DNA of 64,000 nt from Vallitalea sp. (GTDB lineage Bacteria; Bacillota; Clostridia; Lachnospirales; Vallitaleaceae). Shown here one piece after another: positions 1 to 8,308 of the stretch. The stretch's first letter is position 1, and each line of letters starts with the position of its first letter. The notes under the pieces are model-generated. The model did no database searches and had not been told where the DNA came from. It saw only the letters and a program-made list of their open reading frames with translations. Made by a program: the position numbers and the translations under genes. Location of the stretch: positions 62,001 to 126,000 of the forward strand of contig JAOASG010000063.1 in assembly GCA_025210235.1 (NCBI GenBank), read 5' to 3'.

Positions 1-209
1 GTCCAATCTTTTGCGTCATCAACTGCATTTTCTGTCCAATCTTTTGCTTTTTCAGTTGTTTCTTTTACTGTGTCAGTAGCTTCTTTTACAGTATCTTTTA
101 CAGTATCTTTAACTTTATCAAACCATCCCGCATTTACATTAACACTTTGTGATAATAATAACGTTGATGCTAAAGTTACTGATAATGTTGTTCTCATAAT
201 CTTTTTCAT
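1..209 (-). CDS. Secreted amphipathic repeat protein, N-terminal part (cut by window edge)
   Basis: Reading leftward from an ATG at 209-207, preceded by a GGAGGG ribosome site at 220-215, there is an open frame that runs off the window. It encodes MKKIMRTTLSVTLASTLLL followed by SQSVNVNAG, a typical signal peptide, then GWFDKVKDTVKDTVKEATD and further KDTVKE/TEKAKDW-like units. These 11-residue-like amphipathic helical repeats resemble LEA or apolipoprotein-like surface helices. The C-terminus and true length are unseen. It is divergent from the BlaR1-like gene and shares an intergenic stretch with two BlaI-type dyads, so it may belong to that regulon; this is inference. No enzymatic function can be given. 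Confidence 0.75.
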   Translation of the reverse strand, partial: MKKIMRTTLSVTLASTLLLSQSVNVNAGWFDKVKDTVKDTVKEATDTVKETTEKAKDWTENAVDDAKDW

Positions 210-286
210 TGTATCCCTCCTAAATTAGTTTAACTTATAGTTAAAAGCTTTTATTATTGCTTTTATCTTCTTCCTTAATATATCTG

Positions 287-300
287 ACTACATTTGTAAT
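287..300. promoter_or_regulatory. Possible BlaI-family operator 1
   Basis: Contains TACA-TT-TGTA (289-298) within ACTACATTTGTAAT. BlaI/MecI repressors are known to bind dyads of the TACA-N2-TGTA type, and a blaI-like gene lies 2.3 kb away. It sits about 80 bp upstream of the divergent secreted protein. In an AT-rich genome a ten-base match can be chance. Confidence 0.4.
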
Positions 301-365
301 AACCAAATATAAAAATACATGCATTAATATCTTGTATAGAACTTTGTCTATTTTTAACAAATACT

Positions 366-379
366 AATACATATGTAAT
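366..379. promoter_or_regulatory. Possible BlaI-family operator 2
   Basis: Contains the perfect palindrome TACATATGTA (368-377), the core form of known BlaI/MecI operators. It lies 79 bp from operator 1 in the intergenic region between the divergent secreted protein and the BlaR1-like gene. Two such sites in 330 bp next to a blaR/blaI pair make the assignment more credible than one alone. Confidence 0.5.
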
Positions 380-543
380 CACTTTAATTATTTTTAAAAG
401 TTTAGTATCAAGAAAATTTTACCACAATTTTAATATCTTGTAAATACTAAATTTTATGAAATTGTTATAAATCTGTTTAATACCTCTTTGTGATGATTGA
501 TTTTCTTACTATTTTTCAATATAATTAATGTAGGTGATATTCT

Positions 544-1986
544 ATGTTTAATATTGATTTTCTATTCGATTTATGTATAATAACCACCATTAAAGGTATA
601 ATTATGATTTTATTAGTCTTAGGTTTGCAACGTATATTTAAGCTAGATTTTACCTCAAAATGGAATTATGCTTTATGGTCTTTAGTTATTATAAGACTTT
701 TAATACCTACAACGCCTATAGAAAATGTTTTATCTTTATATAATTTCGGTATTATTAAAAGATTTAAGTTTACAATTAATGACCTTCTATTAGGGCGATT
801 GGGTTCTTCTGACAGTAACTTTGAATTTATTGGCAATAAAATATCTGTTATGTCACTAGTAGATAATTCTTTTAAATTTGATTGGATTCACTTTTTTAGC
901 ATCTTATGGGTAATAGGAGTCATGTTATTATTCATCGTATTTATCTATATTAATGTTAAATTATTTACTTTATTAAGACATAGATGCCATGATGAAAAAC
1001 TTTTACATATTTTAGAATCATGCAAAATAAAATTAGATATAAAGAAAAACATACATGTTTATATATCAAATGTTTCTTCACCTATGACTTTTGGAATATT
1101 ATTTCCAAGAATTGTTATTTCTGAAGATGTTATAACCCATCTAAATGAAAAACAACTAGAATATATTTTTTTACATGAACTAGTTCATATAAAAAGACAT
1201 GATGTGCTATTTAATTTTTTAGGAATGATTGTATGCATTATCTATTGGTTTAACCCCTTAATATGGTATGTATTTTTTAAAAGTAAAAAAGATTGTGAGT
1301 TAGCTTGCGATGAAACAGTACTAAAATATTTAGACCATGAGGAATATGTAGGGTATGGGCATACTCTTATTCAGATGTTACAACTAAGTATTTCAAATAA
1401 CATTGGAAATTCTTTAGTCACTAAAGCACTTATAAATGATCGTTCAGAAGCTAACGCTCGTATTTTTCAAATAAAGACTTATCATAAGAAAAGAAAATCT
1501 GTTATTGTATTATCAGTTTTTTTTCTTATGTTTATTGGATTTCTTGGATTAAATGAAGATACTAGCACAAGACCTTTTATGTCTTATAATAAAGAAAATC
1601 TATACAATTTATTGGATTCCTCAGAAGAGAAAGTTCTTTCAAGTTTTGGAAATCCAGTACATAAGTTTTATATAAAGGTTAAAGATAAACCATATAATAT
1701 TTTATTTTATAATATTTTAGGTGAAAAAGTAGAATTTTGGTATGATGGTAATATAGGCCATACAAAAAGAAAGCTTTTAGAAATTACAACTACAAGTTAT
1801 AAAGATATTCATCAAAATATGCGTATCCCTAAAGCAAAAGAAATAGCATCAAAAAATAATCTAGAATTAATTACTGTAAAAACTTTTGATTATTTAACTA
1901 AATATATTTACAAGGATAATAATTACTTTGTAATGTTACTTGCAGATAATAAAACAAACAAAGTCTATAGCATATCATTGTATTGA
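544..1986 (+). CDS. BlaR1/MecR1-like M56 family membrane metalloprotease (sensor)
   Basis: 480 residues. Four hydrophobic segments (about residues 10-30, 35-55, 115-140 and 320-340) frame a cytoplasmic M56 zinc protease domain with HELVH at about 211-215 and the downstream ELACDE glutamate motif near 252-258. In this family, ligand binding outside the cell activates the protease, which inactivates a BlaI-type repressor. The extracellular C-terminus here (about 340-480) is only 140 residues and lacks the SxxK and KTG motifs of a penicillin-binding sensor, so the signal is probably not a beta-lactam. Start is ATG with a weak AGGTGAT site. It is followed 11 bp later by a membrane-anchored protein, and the repressor gene lies just beyond on the opposite strand. 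Confidence 0.85.
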   Translation: MFNIDFLFDLCIITTIKGIIMILLVLGLQRIFKLDFTSKWNYALWSLVIIRLLIPTTPIENVLSLYNFGIIKRFKFTINDLLLGRLGSSDSNFEFIGNKISVMSLVDNSFKFDWIHFFSILWVIGVMLLFIVFIYINVKLFTLLRHRCHDEKLLHILESCKIKLDIKKNIHVYISNVSSPMTFGILFPRIVISEDVITHLNEKQLEYIFLHELVHIKRHDVLFNFLGMIVCIIYWFNPLIWYVFFKSKKDCELACDETVLKYLDHEEYVGYGHTLIQMLQLSISNNIGNSLVTKALINDRSEANARIFQIKTYHKKRKSVIVLSVFFLMFIGFLGLNEDTSTRPFMSYNKENLYNLLDSSEEKVLSSFGNPVHKFYIKVKDKPYNILFYNILGEKVEFWYDGNIGHTKRKLLEITTTSYKDIHQNMRIPKAKEIASKNNLELITVKTFDYLTKYIYKDNNYFVMLLADNKTNKVYSISLY

Positions 1987-1997
1987 GGAGATAATAC

Positions 1998-2591
1998 ATG
2001 ACACTTAAAAAAAAAATCATGATAATATTAGCTATTCTATGTTTAACCAATATATTTTTTATTTTTCTAGTAAAGGATATTTATGTTAATTATAAAGATA
2101 ATCCATTAAATGAACCTTTGACAAATAATGTCTTTGATAACATAGCATCTTATAGTGTAGATGCTATTAACGCAACTATTACTAAAGAACGAATATCTAC
2201 GGGTATGTTTACTGATGCAAATTATAAAAATTTTCACGTTACTATTAAAATACCTTCTGATAATCCATTGATTGTAGAAAGTAAAAATAACAAAAAAGCA
2301 TATGTTGCTTTTCAGTCATGGTTACAAGGTACAAAAGAGTGGCTTATTAATAATAAATATTCTATTACAATGTTTTATTATCCTAATGAAGACTATTCAA
2401 CTGCACCTATTACTTTCTTTAATAAACAATGGGTAGGTTTAGATCGTAGAGTGTCTTCTAAAATACCTATTCCAAAAGAAGCAATAGGAAAATCAATATA
2501 TATTGACTATGCTTCTAATTTGGGTTCTTTTCTTTTTTTAAAAAATGGTAATGATATACGTTTTTTTGATAATTACTTATCAATTAAGTAA
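1998..2591 (+). CDS. Unknown membrane-anchored extracytoplasmic protein
   Basis: 197 residues. One N-terminal hydrophobic segment (about residues 7-27) followed by a polar domain, so it is probably anchored with its bulk outside the cell, or released after cleavage. No known motif is recognised. A GAGGAG ribosome site overlaps the end of the preceding BlaR1-like gene, giving an 11-bp spacer and almost certain co-transcription. The position suggests an accessory to signal sensing or a target of the regulon, but this is inference. Its stop codon is only 2 bp from the stop of the convergent blaI-like gene. Confidence 0.8.
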   Translation: MTLKKKIMIILAILCLTNIFFIFLVKDIYVNYKDNPLNEPLTNNVFDNIASYSVDAINATITKERISTGMFTDANYKNFHVTIKIPSDNPLIVESKNNKKAYVAFQSWLQGTKEWLINNKYSITMFYYPNEDYSTAPITFFNKQWVGLDRRVSSKIPIPKEAIGKSIYIDYASNLGSFLFLKNGNDIRFFDNYLSIK

Positions 2592-2593
2592 TT

Positions 2594-2980
2594 TTATTTT
2601 TTATTATTATCTGTTTCTTTTTCATCAAGTAATGCTCTAAGTTCAGTTATATCATCTTGAGTTAATTTGTTGTTTTTAACGAAATTAGATACTAATAATC
2701 CTAATGATCCTTTAAACACTTTTTTAACAAATCTATCTGTAGCTTCTTTTACACACTCTTCTTTAGTCGCCAACGGATAGTACATATTGACATTTTCCTT
2801 TTTCACTCCTAGTATATTTTTATCTACTAATCGTCTTATTAAAGTTCTTATGGTCTTATCGCTCCAACTTGTTGTATATTCCAATTTTTTTATTATATCA
2901 TATGCTTTTATTTTCTTATATTCCCAAACAACTTCCATGATTTCCCATTCAGCATCTGTTATTTTATTTTCTCTTTTCAA
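2594..2980 (-). CDS. BlaI/MecI/CopY family transcriptional repressor
   Basis: 128 residues. Winged-helix N-terminus with ITDAEWEIMEVVWE and the recognition-helix region SDKTIRTLIRRLVDKNIL, typical of Penicillinase_R (BlaI) proteins, followed by a C-terminal dimerisation helix region. It would bind TACA-N2-TGTA operators and be inactivated by the neighbouring BlaR1-like protease. The start is TTG at 2980-2978, chosen because AGAGGTGAT lies at the right distance and no ATG is available nearby. The gene converges tail to tail on the sensor operon instead of the usual blaI-blaR1 co-directional order. No beta-lactamase gene is seen. Confidence 0.9.
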   Translation of the reverse strand: MKRENKITDAEWEIMEVVWEYKKIKAYDIIKKLEYTTSWSDKTIRTLIRRLVDKNILGVKKENVNMYYPLATKEECVKEATDRFVKKVFKGSLGLLVSNFVKNNKLTQDDITELRALLDEKETDNNKK

Positions 2981-3102
2981 TTAAATCACCTCTTTTAATT
3001 ACAAACTACTTAGATTATTTAAAGTTATGTTATCACAAAATCGCCAAAATCACTATAGGCTATTATTTCCATTATTTACTCAATTATATACTATAGTATA
3101 AC

Positions 3103-3150
3103 AAAAAACCATAGTTAAGATTTCTCAGAAATCAATTTTAACTATGGTTT
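3103..3150 (-). terminator. Terminator of the arsR-permease-thioredoxin operon
   Basis: Stem AAACCATAGTTAA (3106-3118) pairs with TTAACTATGGTTT (3138-3150). On the minus strand it is followed by six Ts, 20 bp after the thioredoxin-like stop codon. A T-rich tract also follows on the plus strand, so it may work both ways. Confidence 0.8.
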
Positions 3151-3169
3151 CGTTTTTAATTTACGACTA

Positions 3170-3403
3170 TTATTCTCCTAGTACTTTAACAATTTCTTTC
3201 ACTTTTGGCACTCTTCCCATTACTTTTATATCTTCGTCAACTACTAAAGCAGGAGTTTTCATAACACCATATGCCATTATGTCTTTCATTTCTTGTACTT
3301 TAATTACTTCTGCTTGAATATCTAATTCTTTTAACGCTTCTAATGTATTTTGATGTAATATTTGACAATTCTTACATCCGCCACCAAGTATTTTAATTAC
3401 CAT
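3170..3403 (-). CDS. Small thioredoxin-like redox protein (thioredoxin_3 type)
   Basis: 77 residues, with the N-terminal beta strand and active site GGCKNCQ (CxxC at about residues 10-13), plus the cis-proline region MKTPALVVDE. This size and motif match the small redox-active disulfide family (thioredoxin_3). It is the last gene of an operon with an ArsP-like permease and an ArsR-like repressor, a known association in anaerobes, where it may supply thiol reduction for handling metalloid or other thiophilic substrates. AGGAGG precedes the ATG. The 80-bp spacer to the permease holds a degraded copy of the GTAATTG-type repeat (3436-3463). Confidence 0.9.
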   Translation of the reverse strand: MVIKILGGGCKNCQILHQNTLEALKELDIQAEVIKVQEMKDIMAYGVMKTPALVVDEDIKVMGRVPKVKEIVKVLGE

Positions 3404-3482
3404 TTAATCACCTCCTTGTATATACTAATAATAGGTAATTGCTAGTTTTGCATTTACTTAACTAATAATATAAAAAGCTCAT

Positions 3483-4460
3483 CTAGTTTTTTATCACAAG
3501 TAAATGCCCTATAAAATTAAAAAAATAACCAGTAAGCAATATTCCTATTCCAGTAACTATAACAAAAGTAGCTATTAATTTAGGTTTTATTACTTTTCTA
3601 AGAAGAATCATTTCAGGTGCAGATAGAGCTGTAACAGCCATCATAAAGGCTAAAGCAGTACCTATTCCTACACCTTTCCCAATTAACGCTTGTGCTATAG
3701 GAATAGTTCCTAGTGCATTTGAATAAAGTGGAATCCCACATATTACAGCAACAAATACACCAAATGGATTATTCTCTCCTGCATACTTAACAAGAAAATC
3801 TTCTGGTACCCATCCATGTATTGCAGCTCCAATACCAATTCCAATTAATAAATAAATCCAAATTCTTTTAATTATATCTTTAACATTTTGTAATGCAAAA
3901 CTGGCTCTATCTTTCCTACTTATATCTTGAGGTTCTACATCTGCAACTTTTATCTCATAAACATATTCTTCAACCTCTTTTTCCATCTTCATTTTTCCAA
4001 TAATAACTCCACCAAATACCCCTACAATAACACCTGTAATAACATATACAATTGCTAACTTCCAGCCAAATAATCCTAATAAAATAATAAAAGCAGCTTC
4101 ATTAACTATAGGTGATGTGATTAAAAATGAAAAGGTCAAACCAAGTGGTACTCCTGCTTCAACAAATCCTATAAATATAGGAACAGAAGAACATGAGCAA
4201 AATGGTGTAACAATACCTAATAAAGATGCCATGATGTTACCTTTTATACCATTAAATCTAGCAAGTATCTTTTTGGTTCTTTCAGGTGGAAAGTAACTTC
4301 TAATATACGAAATTATAAAAATCATAAAACTAAGTAGTATCATTATTTTTATTGTATCATATATGAAAAAATGTATACTACTTCCTATTTTACTTTCCAT
4401 TGATAAGTTTAACACATTAGTTATTAATAATTCTACTAATTTATCTAGCCAAACAAACAT
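3483..4460 (-). CDS. ArsP-like permease (UPF0718 family)
   Basis: 325 residues with about eight membrane segments and the family motif TPFCSCSSVPIFIGF near residue 88, whose cysteines and serines are conserved in ArsP-type permeases. ArsP proteins export trivalent organoarsenicals; related members have unknown substrates. The operon context (ArsR repressor upstream, thioredoxin-like protein downstream) supports metalloid or thiol-reactive compound export. The loop at about residues 145-180 is charged and cytoplasmic. The start ATG at 4460 has only a weak upstream ribosome site. A 63-bp repeat element sits in the spacer just upstream, between this gene and the repressor gene. Confidence 0.85.
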   Translation of the reverse strand: MFVWLDKLVELLITNVLNLSMESKIGSSIHFFIYDTIKIMILLSFMIFIISYIRSYFPPERTKKILARFNGIKGNIMASLLGIVTPFCSCSSVPIFIGFVEAGVPLGLTFSFLITSPIVNEAAFIILLGLFGWKLAIVYVITGVIVGVFGGVIIGKMKMEKEVEEYVYEIKVADVEPQDISRKDRASFALQNVKDIIKRIWIYLLIGIGIGAAIHGWVPEDFLVKYAGENNPFGVFVAVICGIPLYSNALGTIPIAQALIGKGVGIGTALAFMMAVTALSAPEMILLRKVIKPKLIATFVIVTGIGILLTGYFFNFIGHLLVIKN

Positions 4461-4492
4461 CTTAGTTCCAGTCCTCTCTATTATATTAATAA

Positions 4493-4555
4493 TTCAACTT
4501 TCCCACCTTTTATAATTAGCTTATCTGCATAGAATATTGATGTAAGAAAGTTGAG
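4493..4555 (-). repeat. Short internal-deletion copy of the MITE-like repeat
   Basis: 63 bp with inverted ends TTCAACTTTCCCAC / GAAAGTTGAG. Read on the minus strand it equals the left 50 bp of the 151-bp element at 58752-58902 joined directly to its right end, so it is a deletion derivative in reverse orientation. Flanks TTAATAA (4486-4492) and TTAGTAA (4556-4562) look like a 7-bp target duplication with one mismatch. It lies inside the arsR-permease operon. Confidence 0.8.
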
Positions 4556-4579
4556 TTAGTAATTTCAAAACTAAGGAAA

Positions 4580-4888
4580 TTACTCATGAGTCTTTTCAAT
4601 TAATTTATTAATTTCTGTTCTTACAAGATTATTAACTAATACTACAATCTCTTTAATTTCAGCATGCTTTATACTATATATAACTTTATTTCCTTCTTTT
4701 TTATAACTTAGTACATCAGCATCTCTTAATATTTTCAAATGCTGTGACATATTAGCTTGTGAATATTCATTATCATTGCATAGTTCACATACACATCTTT
4801 CTCCTTTTAATAATTTCTTCACTATTTCTAATCTTACTGGATGTGCTAATGCCTTAAGTACATTAACTTCCATATTATCAATTTTCAT
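4580..4888 (-). CDS. ArsR family metalloregulatory repressor
   Basis: 102 residues. Winged helix with ALAHPVRLEIVKKLL, the CVCEL metal-binding motif characteristic of arsenic-sensing ArsR proteins, and recognition helix SQANMSQHLKILRDADVLS. Metal or metalloid binding to the cysteines would release the protein from DNA. Start: the frame can be extended six bases to a TTG, but AGGAGG (4900-4895) abuts that TTG and is six bases from the ATG at 4888, so the ATG is the start. A perfect 9-bp inverted repeat immediately upstream is the likely operator for self-repression. The permease and thioredoxin-like genes follow in the same direction. Confidence 0.92.
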   Translation of the reverse strand: MKIDNMEVNVLKALAHPVRLEIVKKLLKGERCVCELCNDNEYSQANMSQHLKILRDADVLSYKKEGNKVIYSIKHAEIKEIVVLVNNLVRTEINKLIEKTHE

Positions 4889-4902
4889 AGCCAACCTCCT
4901 AA

Positions 4903-4928
4903 AGTATATAATAATATTCTTATATACT
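4903..4928. promoter_or_regulatory. Probable ArsR operator
   Basis: AGTATATAA (4903-4911), 8-bp spacer, TTATATACT (4920-4928): a perfect inverted repeat 15 bp upstream of the arsR start codon. Position and symmetry fit an ArsR-type autoregulatory site. Confidence 0.65.
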
Positions 4929-5147
4929 AATGTTTCTACTATTATATTCCGTTATAAATAATTTGTCAATGTATTTTTCTATAAGACTCAGTAAAATTTC
5001 CAGTTGACATATTATCTAAAAAGTTATATACTAATCGTTGCATATAAGTATATTAAATATAGTTAATACACATACTTATATTAGAAAAGTGAATTATCAT
5101 ATTCAAATATTTTTGTATAATTAATTTGAGTATGAATAATATAAAGT

Positions 5148-5413
5148 TTCCGTGCAGCCGGGGAGATAGCGGTGCCCTGTACCTGCAATCCGCTATAGCA
5201 GGGGTGTTGCCAATCGGAGGCATTTATTATGTAAGGCTGCCCTTTAAAAGTGGCGATGATGATTGGGTCTTACGCAACAGAAATCTATGAACCGTGTCAG
5301 GTCTGGAAGGAAGCAGCACTAAGTAGAATCTTCTGTGTGCCGTGAGGGTGCCTGATTTGAGTTAACTATAAAGGTAACGCTTATGAATATTTGTCGAAGT
5401 GCGGCGCACGGTT
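5148..5413 (+). ncRNA. ffs: SRP RNA, large Firmicutes type
   Basis: The conserved SRP54-binding hairpin is present as GTCAGGTCTGGAAGGAAGCA at about 5297-5316, and the two ends CCGTGC (5150-5155) and GCACGG (5406-5411) close the long RNA. The roughly 265-nt length and 5-prime Alu-like domain fit the scRNA of Bacillus and Clostridia and not the short 4.5S RNA of enterobacteria. It guides membrane and secreted proteins together with Ffh. It lies just upstream of dnaX as in other Firmicutes and is followed by a terminator. Confidence 0.95.
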
Positions 5414-5426
5414 TAATAATGTAATC

Positions 5427-5457
5427 AAACCACTATTTATTAGTGGTTTATTGTTTT
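5427..5457 (+). terminator. Terminator of SRP RNA
   Basis: AAACCACTA (5427-5435) and TAGTGGTTT (5441-5449) form a perfect 9-bp stem with a five-base loop followed by a T-rich run, 14 bp after the end of the SRP RNA. Confidence 0.9.
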
Positions 5458-5547
5458 TTGTGATATAATTTAGTTAAGAATAATAAATAAGTATATATAT
5501 TATAGAAAGAAATAACGTAGTCGCTTTTCTTGAAAGGAAGTGTAATA

Positions 5548-7146
5548 ATGTCATCATATACTGCTCTTTATAGAAAATGGCGTCCAAAAGATTTTGACGG
5601 CGTTATGGGACAAGATCATATAGTAAAAACATTAAAAAATCAGATAACAGCAAATAGAATTGCACATGCCTATTTATTTTGCGGAACTAGAGGTACTGGA
5701 AAAACGTCAACAGCTAAAATATTTGCAAAAGCTGTTAACTGCCAATCACCAATAGATGGAAATCCATGTAATGAATGTTCAATATGCAAAATTATAAATG
5801 GGAATCAAAGTGTAAATATTGTTGAAATAGATGCGGCTTCTAATAATGGTGTTGATAATATTAGAGAAATACGAGAAGAAGTAAAATATACACCTACAGA
5901 AGGAAATTATAAGGTATATATAATTGATGAGGTTCATATGCTTTCAACAGGAGCATTCAATGCACTTCTAAAAACACTAGAAGAGCCTCCTGAACATATC
6001 ATATTTATACTAGCCACAACAGAACCACATAAAATTCCTGCTACTATTTTATCTAGATGTCAAAGGTATGATTTTAAAAGAATCTCTATAAATACAATAT
6101 CAGATACACTAAGCTATTATATGAGCCAAGAAAATATTAATATAGATCAAAAAGCTATTAACTATATAGCAAAAGTTGCAGATGGTGCTATGCGTGATGC
6201 ATTAAGTATTTTAGACCAATGCATAGCTTTTTATCTAGGACAAGAAATTACTATTGAAAAAGTATTAGATGTACTAGGAGCAGTAGATACTCAAATATTT
6301 ATTGATATTGTTGATGCAATAACTCAAAAAGATGCAAGAAAATGCATGGAGCTAACAGAAACTATCATAATGCAAGGAAGAGACATTAATCAATTTATTT
6401 TGGATTTAGTTAATCATTTAAGAAATATACTTGTACTAAAATCTGTTCAAGATGGTGTACAAATTTTAGATATGTCAAAAGAAAATATTGAAGAAATAAA
6501 AAAACAAGCTAATAATGTAACAGAAGAACAAATAATATATTATATAAAAGTTTTTTCTGAATTAGACATGAATATAAAATATTCTTCAAGGAAAAGAATT
6601 TTACTAGAAGTAGAACTTATGAAATTGTGTCAACCATCAATGAATCAATCTGCAGAAGGTTTGCTTGAAAGAATCAAGCATATAGAACAAAAGTTAGAAA
6701 ATGGTATAAAAGTTGTTCAAACAAATAAAACAGAACATACATCACCTCAAAAAAAAATAATCAAACCTAATAAGCCATTAAAAAAAGCAGTTCCAAGCGA
6801 TATAAAAGAAGCTATAAGTAATTGGGGCAAACTTATTAATAATTTTACAGGTGTATCAAAAGCTTTTATAAAAGATGCAGAGCCTTATTATATTGATGGA
6901 GAAATATTATATATAGTATGTACTGATGATGTTAGCAAAAAATACTTGTCACAAGAGGAGTTTATTAGTAAAATAAACAGTGAGTTAGAAATTATAAATA
7001 ATAAAAAATTTAATTTAAAAATTATTGCTAAAGATGACTATAATATGATGACAGGACAAGTAAATAATCTAGATAATGAACAAGTAAGCAGCAATAATTA
7101 TGAAGAAATCACATCAAAAGTTAATTTTGATGTTAAAATTTTGTAA
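5548..7146 (+). CDS. dnaX: DNA polymerase III subunit gamma/tau
   Basis: 532 residues. AAA+ clamp-loader ATPase with Walker A GTRGTGKT (about 46-53), a four-cysteine zinc knuckle near 64-79, Walker B IIDEVHML and the SRC motif LSRCQRYDF. It loads the sliding clamp and links the replicative polymerases. Start: an in-frame TTG at 5530 would precede the ribosome site, while AAAGGAAG (5533-5540) sits correctly ahead of the ATG at 5548; MSSYTALYRKWRP is the usual N-terminus. The C-terminal tau region is short. It lies in the conserved SRP RNA-dnaX-ybaB-recR order, 12 bp before ybaB. Confidence 0.98.
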   Translation: MSSYTALYRKWRPKDFDGVMGQDHIVKTLKNQITANRIAHAYLFCGTRGTGKTSTAKIFAKAVNCQSPIDGNPCNECSICKIINGNQSVNIVEIDAASNNGVDNIREIREEVKYTPTEGNYKVYIIDEVHMLSTGAFNALLKTLEEPPEHIIFILATTEPHKIPATILSRCQRYDFKRISINTISDTLSYYMSQENINIDQKAINYIAKVADGAMRDALSILDQCIAFYLGQEITIEKVLDVLGAVDTQIFIDIVDAITQKDARKCMELTETIIMQGRDINQFILDLVNHLRNILVLKSVQDGVQILDMSKENIEEIKKQANNVTEEQIIYYIKVFSELDMNIKYSSRKRILLEVELMKLCQPSMNQSAEGLLERIKHIEQKLENGIKVVQTNKTEHTSPQKKIIKPNKPLKKAVPSDIKEAISNWGKLINNFTGVSKAFIKDAEPYYIDGEILYIVCTDDVSKKYLSQEEFISKINSELEIINNKKFNLKIIAKDDYNMMTGQVNNLDNEQVSSNNYEEITSKVNFDVKIL

Positions 7147-7158
7147 GGAGGATTTATC

Positions 7159-7506
7159 ATGGCAAAAAGAGGCGGTTTTGGAGGCGGAATGCCTAATAAT
7201 ATGAATAATTTAATGAAACAAGCACAAAAAATGCAAAAGAAAATGCAAGAAATGCAAGATGACCTAGAAAATCAAGTTTTTGAGGCTGCAGCAGGTGGCG
7301 GAGCAGTAAAAGTAACAGTAACTGGAAAAAAAGAAGTAACAAAAGTAAGCATTGATCCAGAAGTAGTAGATGAAGATGACGTAGAAATGTTAGAAGATTT
7401 AATTCTTGCAGCAGTTAATGAAGCTATGCGTACAGCTGATGAGAAAGTAAATCAACAAATGGCAAAAGTTACTGGTGGATTAAATATGCCAGGAGGATTA
7501 TTTTAA
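7159..7506 (+). CDS. YbaB/EbfC family nucleoid-associated protein
   Basis: 115 residues. Glycine-rich start [14 protein letters not shown], Met/Gln-rich helix [14 protein letters not shown], then the conserved [21 protein letters not shown] strand region. These small dimeric proteins bind DNA and are nearly always encoded between dnaX and recR, as here. The spacer to dnaX is 12 bp with AAGGAGG, and recR begins 6 bp downstream. Confidence 0.96.
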   Translation: MAKRGGFGGGMPNNMNNLMKQAQKMQKKMQEMQDDLENQVFEAAAGGGAVKVTVTGKKEVTKVSIDPEVVDEDDVEMLEDLILAAVNEAMRTADEKVNQQMAKVTGGLNMPGGLF

Positions 7507-7511
7507 CTAGA

Positions 7512-8111
7512 ATGGACTATTATGGAAATCAAATAGGTAAATTAATTCAAGAATTATCAAGATTACCTGGTATTGGAACAAAAACAGCTCAAAGATTGGC
7601 ATTCCATATAATAAATATGCCTATGGAACAAGCTGAAAGACTATCTACTTCAATAATTGAAGCCAAAAAAAATGTTAAGTATTGTAGTAAATGTTGTACT
7701 CTTACCGACTCAGAATTATGTCCTATATGTAGTAGCACTAAAAGAAATTCAGATACAATAATGGTAGTAGAAGATTCCAGAGATATGGCAGCTTATGAAA
7801 AAACAAAGCAGTACAAAGGAGTCTATCACATTTTACAAGGAGCAATTTCTCCAATGCTTGGAATAGGACCATCTGATTTAAAAATCAAAGAATTATTATC
7901 TAGACTTTCTTCAGATAATATTAATGAAGTTATTCTTGCTACTAATTCTACAGTTGAAGGTGAAGCTACTGCTATGTATTTAAGCAAACTAATTAAACCG
8001 TTAGAGATTAAAGTAACTAGGATAGCTAATGGTGTGCCTATAGGCGGAGATCTTGAATACGTTGACGAAATAACATTATCAAGAGCTTTAGAAGGACGAA
8101 TAGAATTGTAG
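7512..8111 (+). CDS. recR: Recombination mediator RecR
   Basis: 199 residues. Helix-hairpin-helix [19 protein letters not shown]4 zinc finger [16 protein letters not shown] (about 58-73) and Toprim domain with [12 protein letters not shown]. RecR works with RecO and RecF to load RecA on gapped DNA. The gene is full length and translationally close-coupled to ybaB (6 bp). The last gene of the replication-repair operon; a terminator follows. Confidence 0.97.
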   Translation: MDYYGNQIGKLIQELSRLPGIGTKTAQRLAFHIINMPMEQAERLSTSIIEAKKNVKYCSKCCTLTDSELCPICSSTKRNSDTIMVVEDSRDMAAYEKTKQYKGVYHILQGAISPMLGIGPSDLKIKELLSRLSSDNINEVILATNSTVEGEATAMYLSKLIKPLEIKVTRIANGVPIGGDLEYVDEITLSRALEGRIEL

Positions 8112-8156
8112 TTTAGAAACGTCATTTAAAATCACATAATCTAAGACAATATAAAC

Positions 8157-8202
8157 AAAATGACCTTCCGCATAAAGTATGTATTTGGATAGGTCATTTT
8201 TT
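8157..8202 (+). terminator. Terminator after recR
   Basis: AAAATGACC (8157-8165) pairs with GGTCATTTT (8192-8200), followed by TTAAT; the 26-base loop is long but the site lies 46 bp after recR with no gene in between. Confidence 0.65.
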
Positions 8203-8308
8203 AATATCATAAAAATTTCATTAAATTAATTATTTATTATAAATAATATTATGTAAACAAAATGAATAGTTATATATAAAGCTTTAATTTTGAGGGAGTG
8301 AAGAGATT

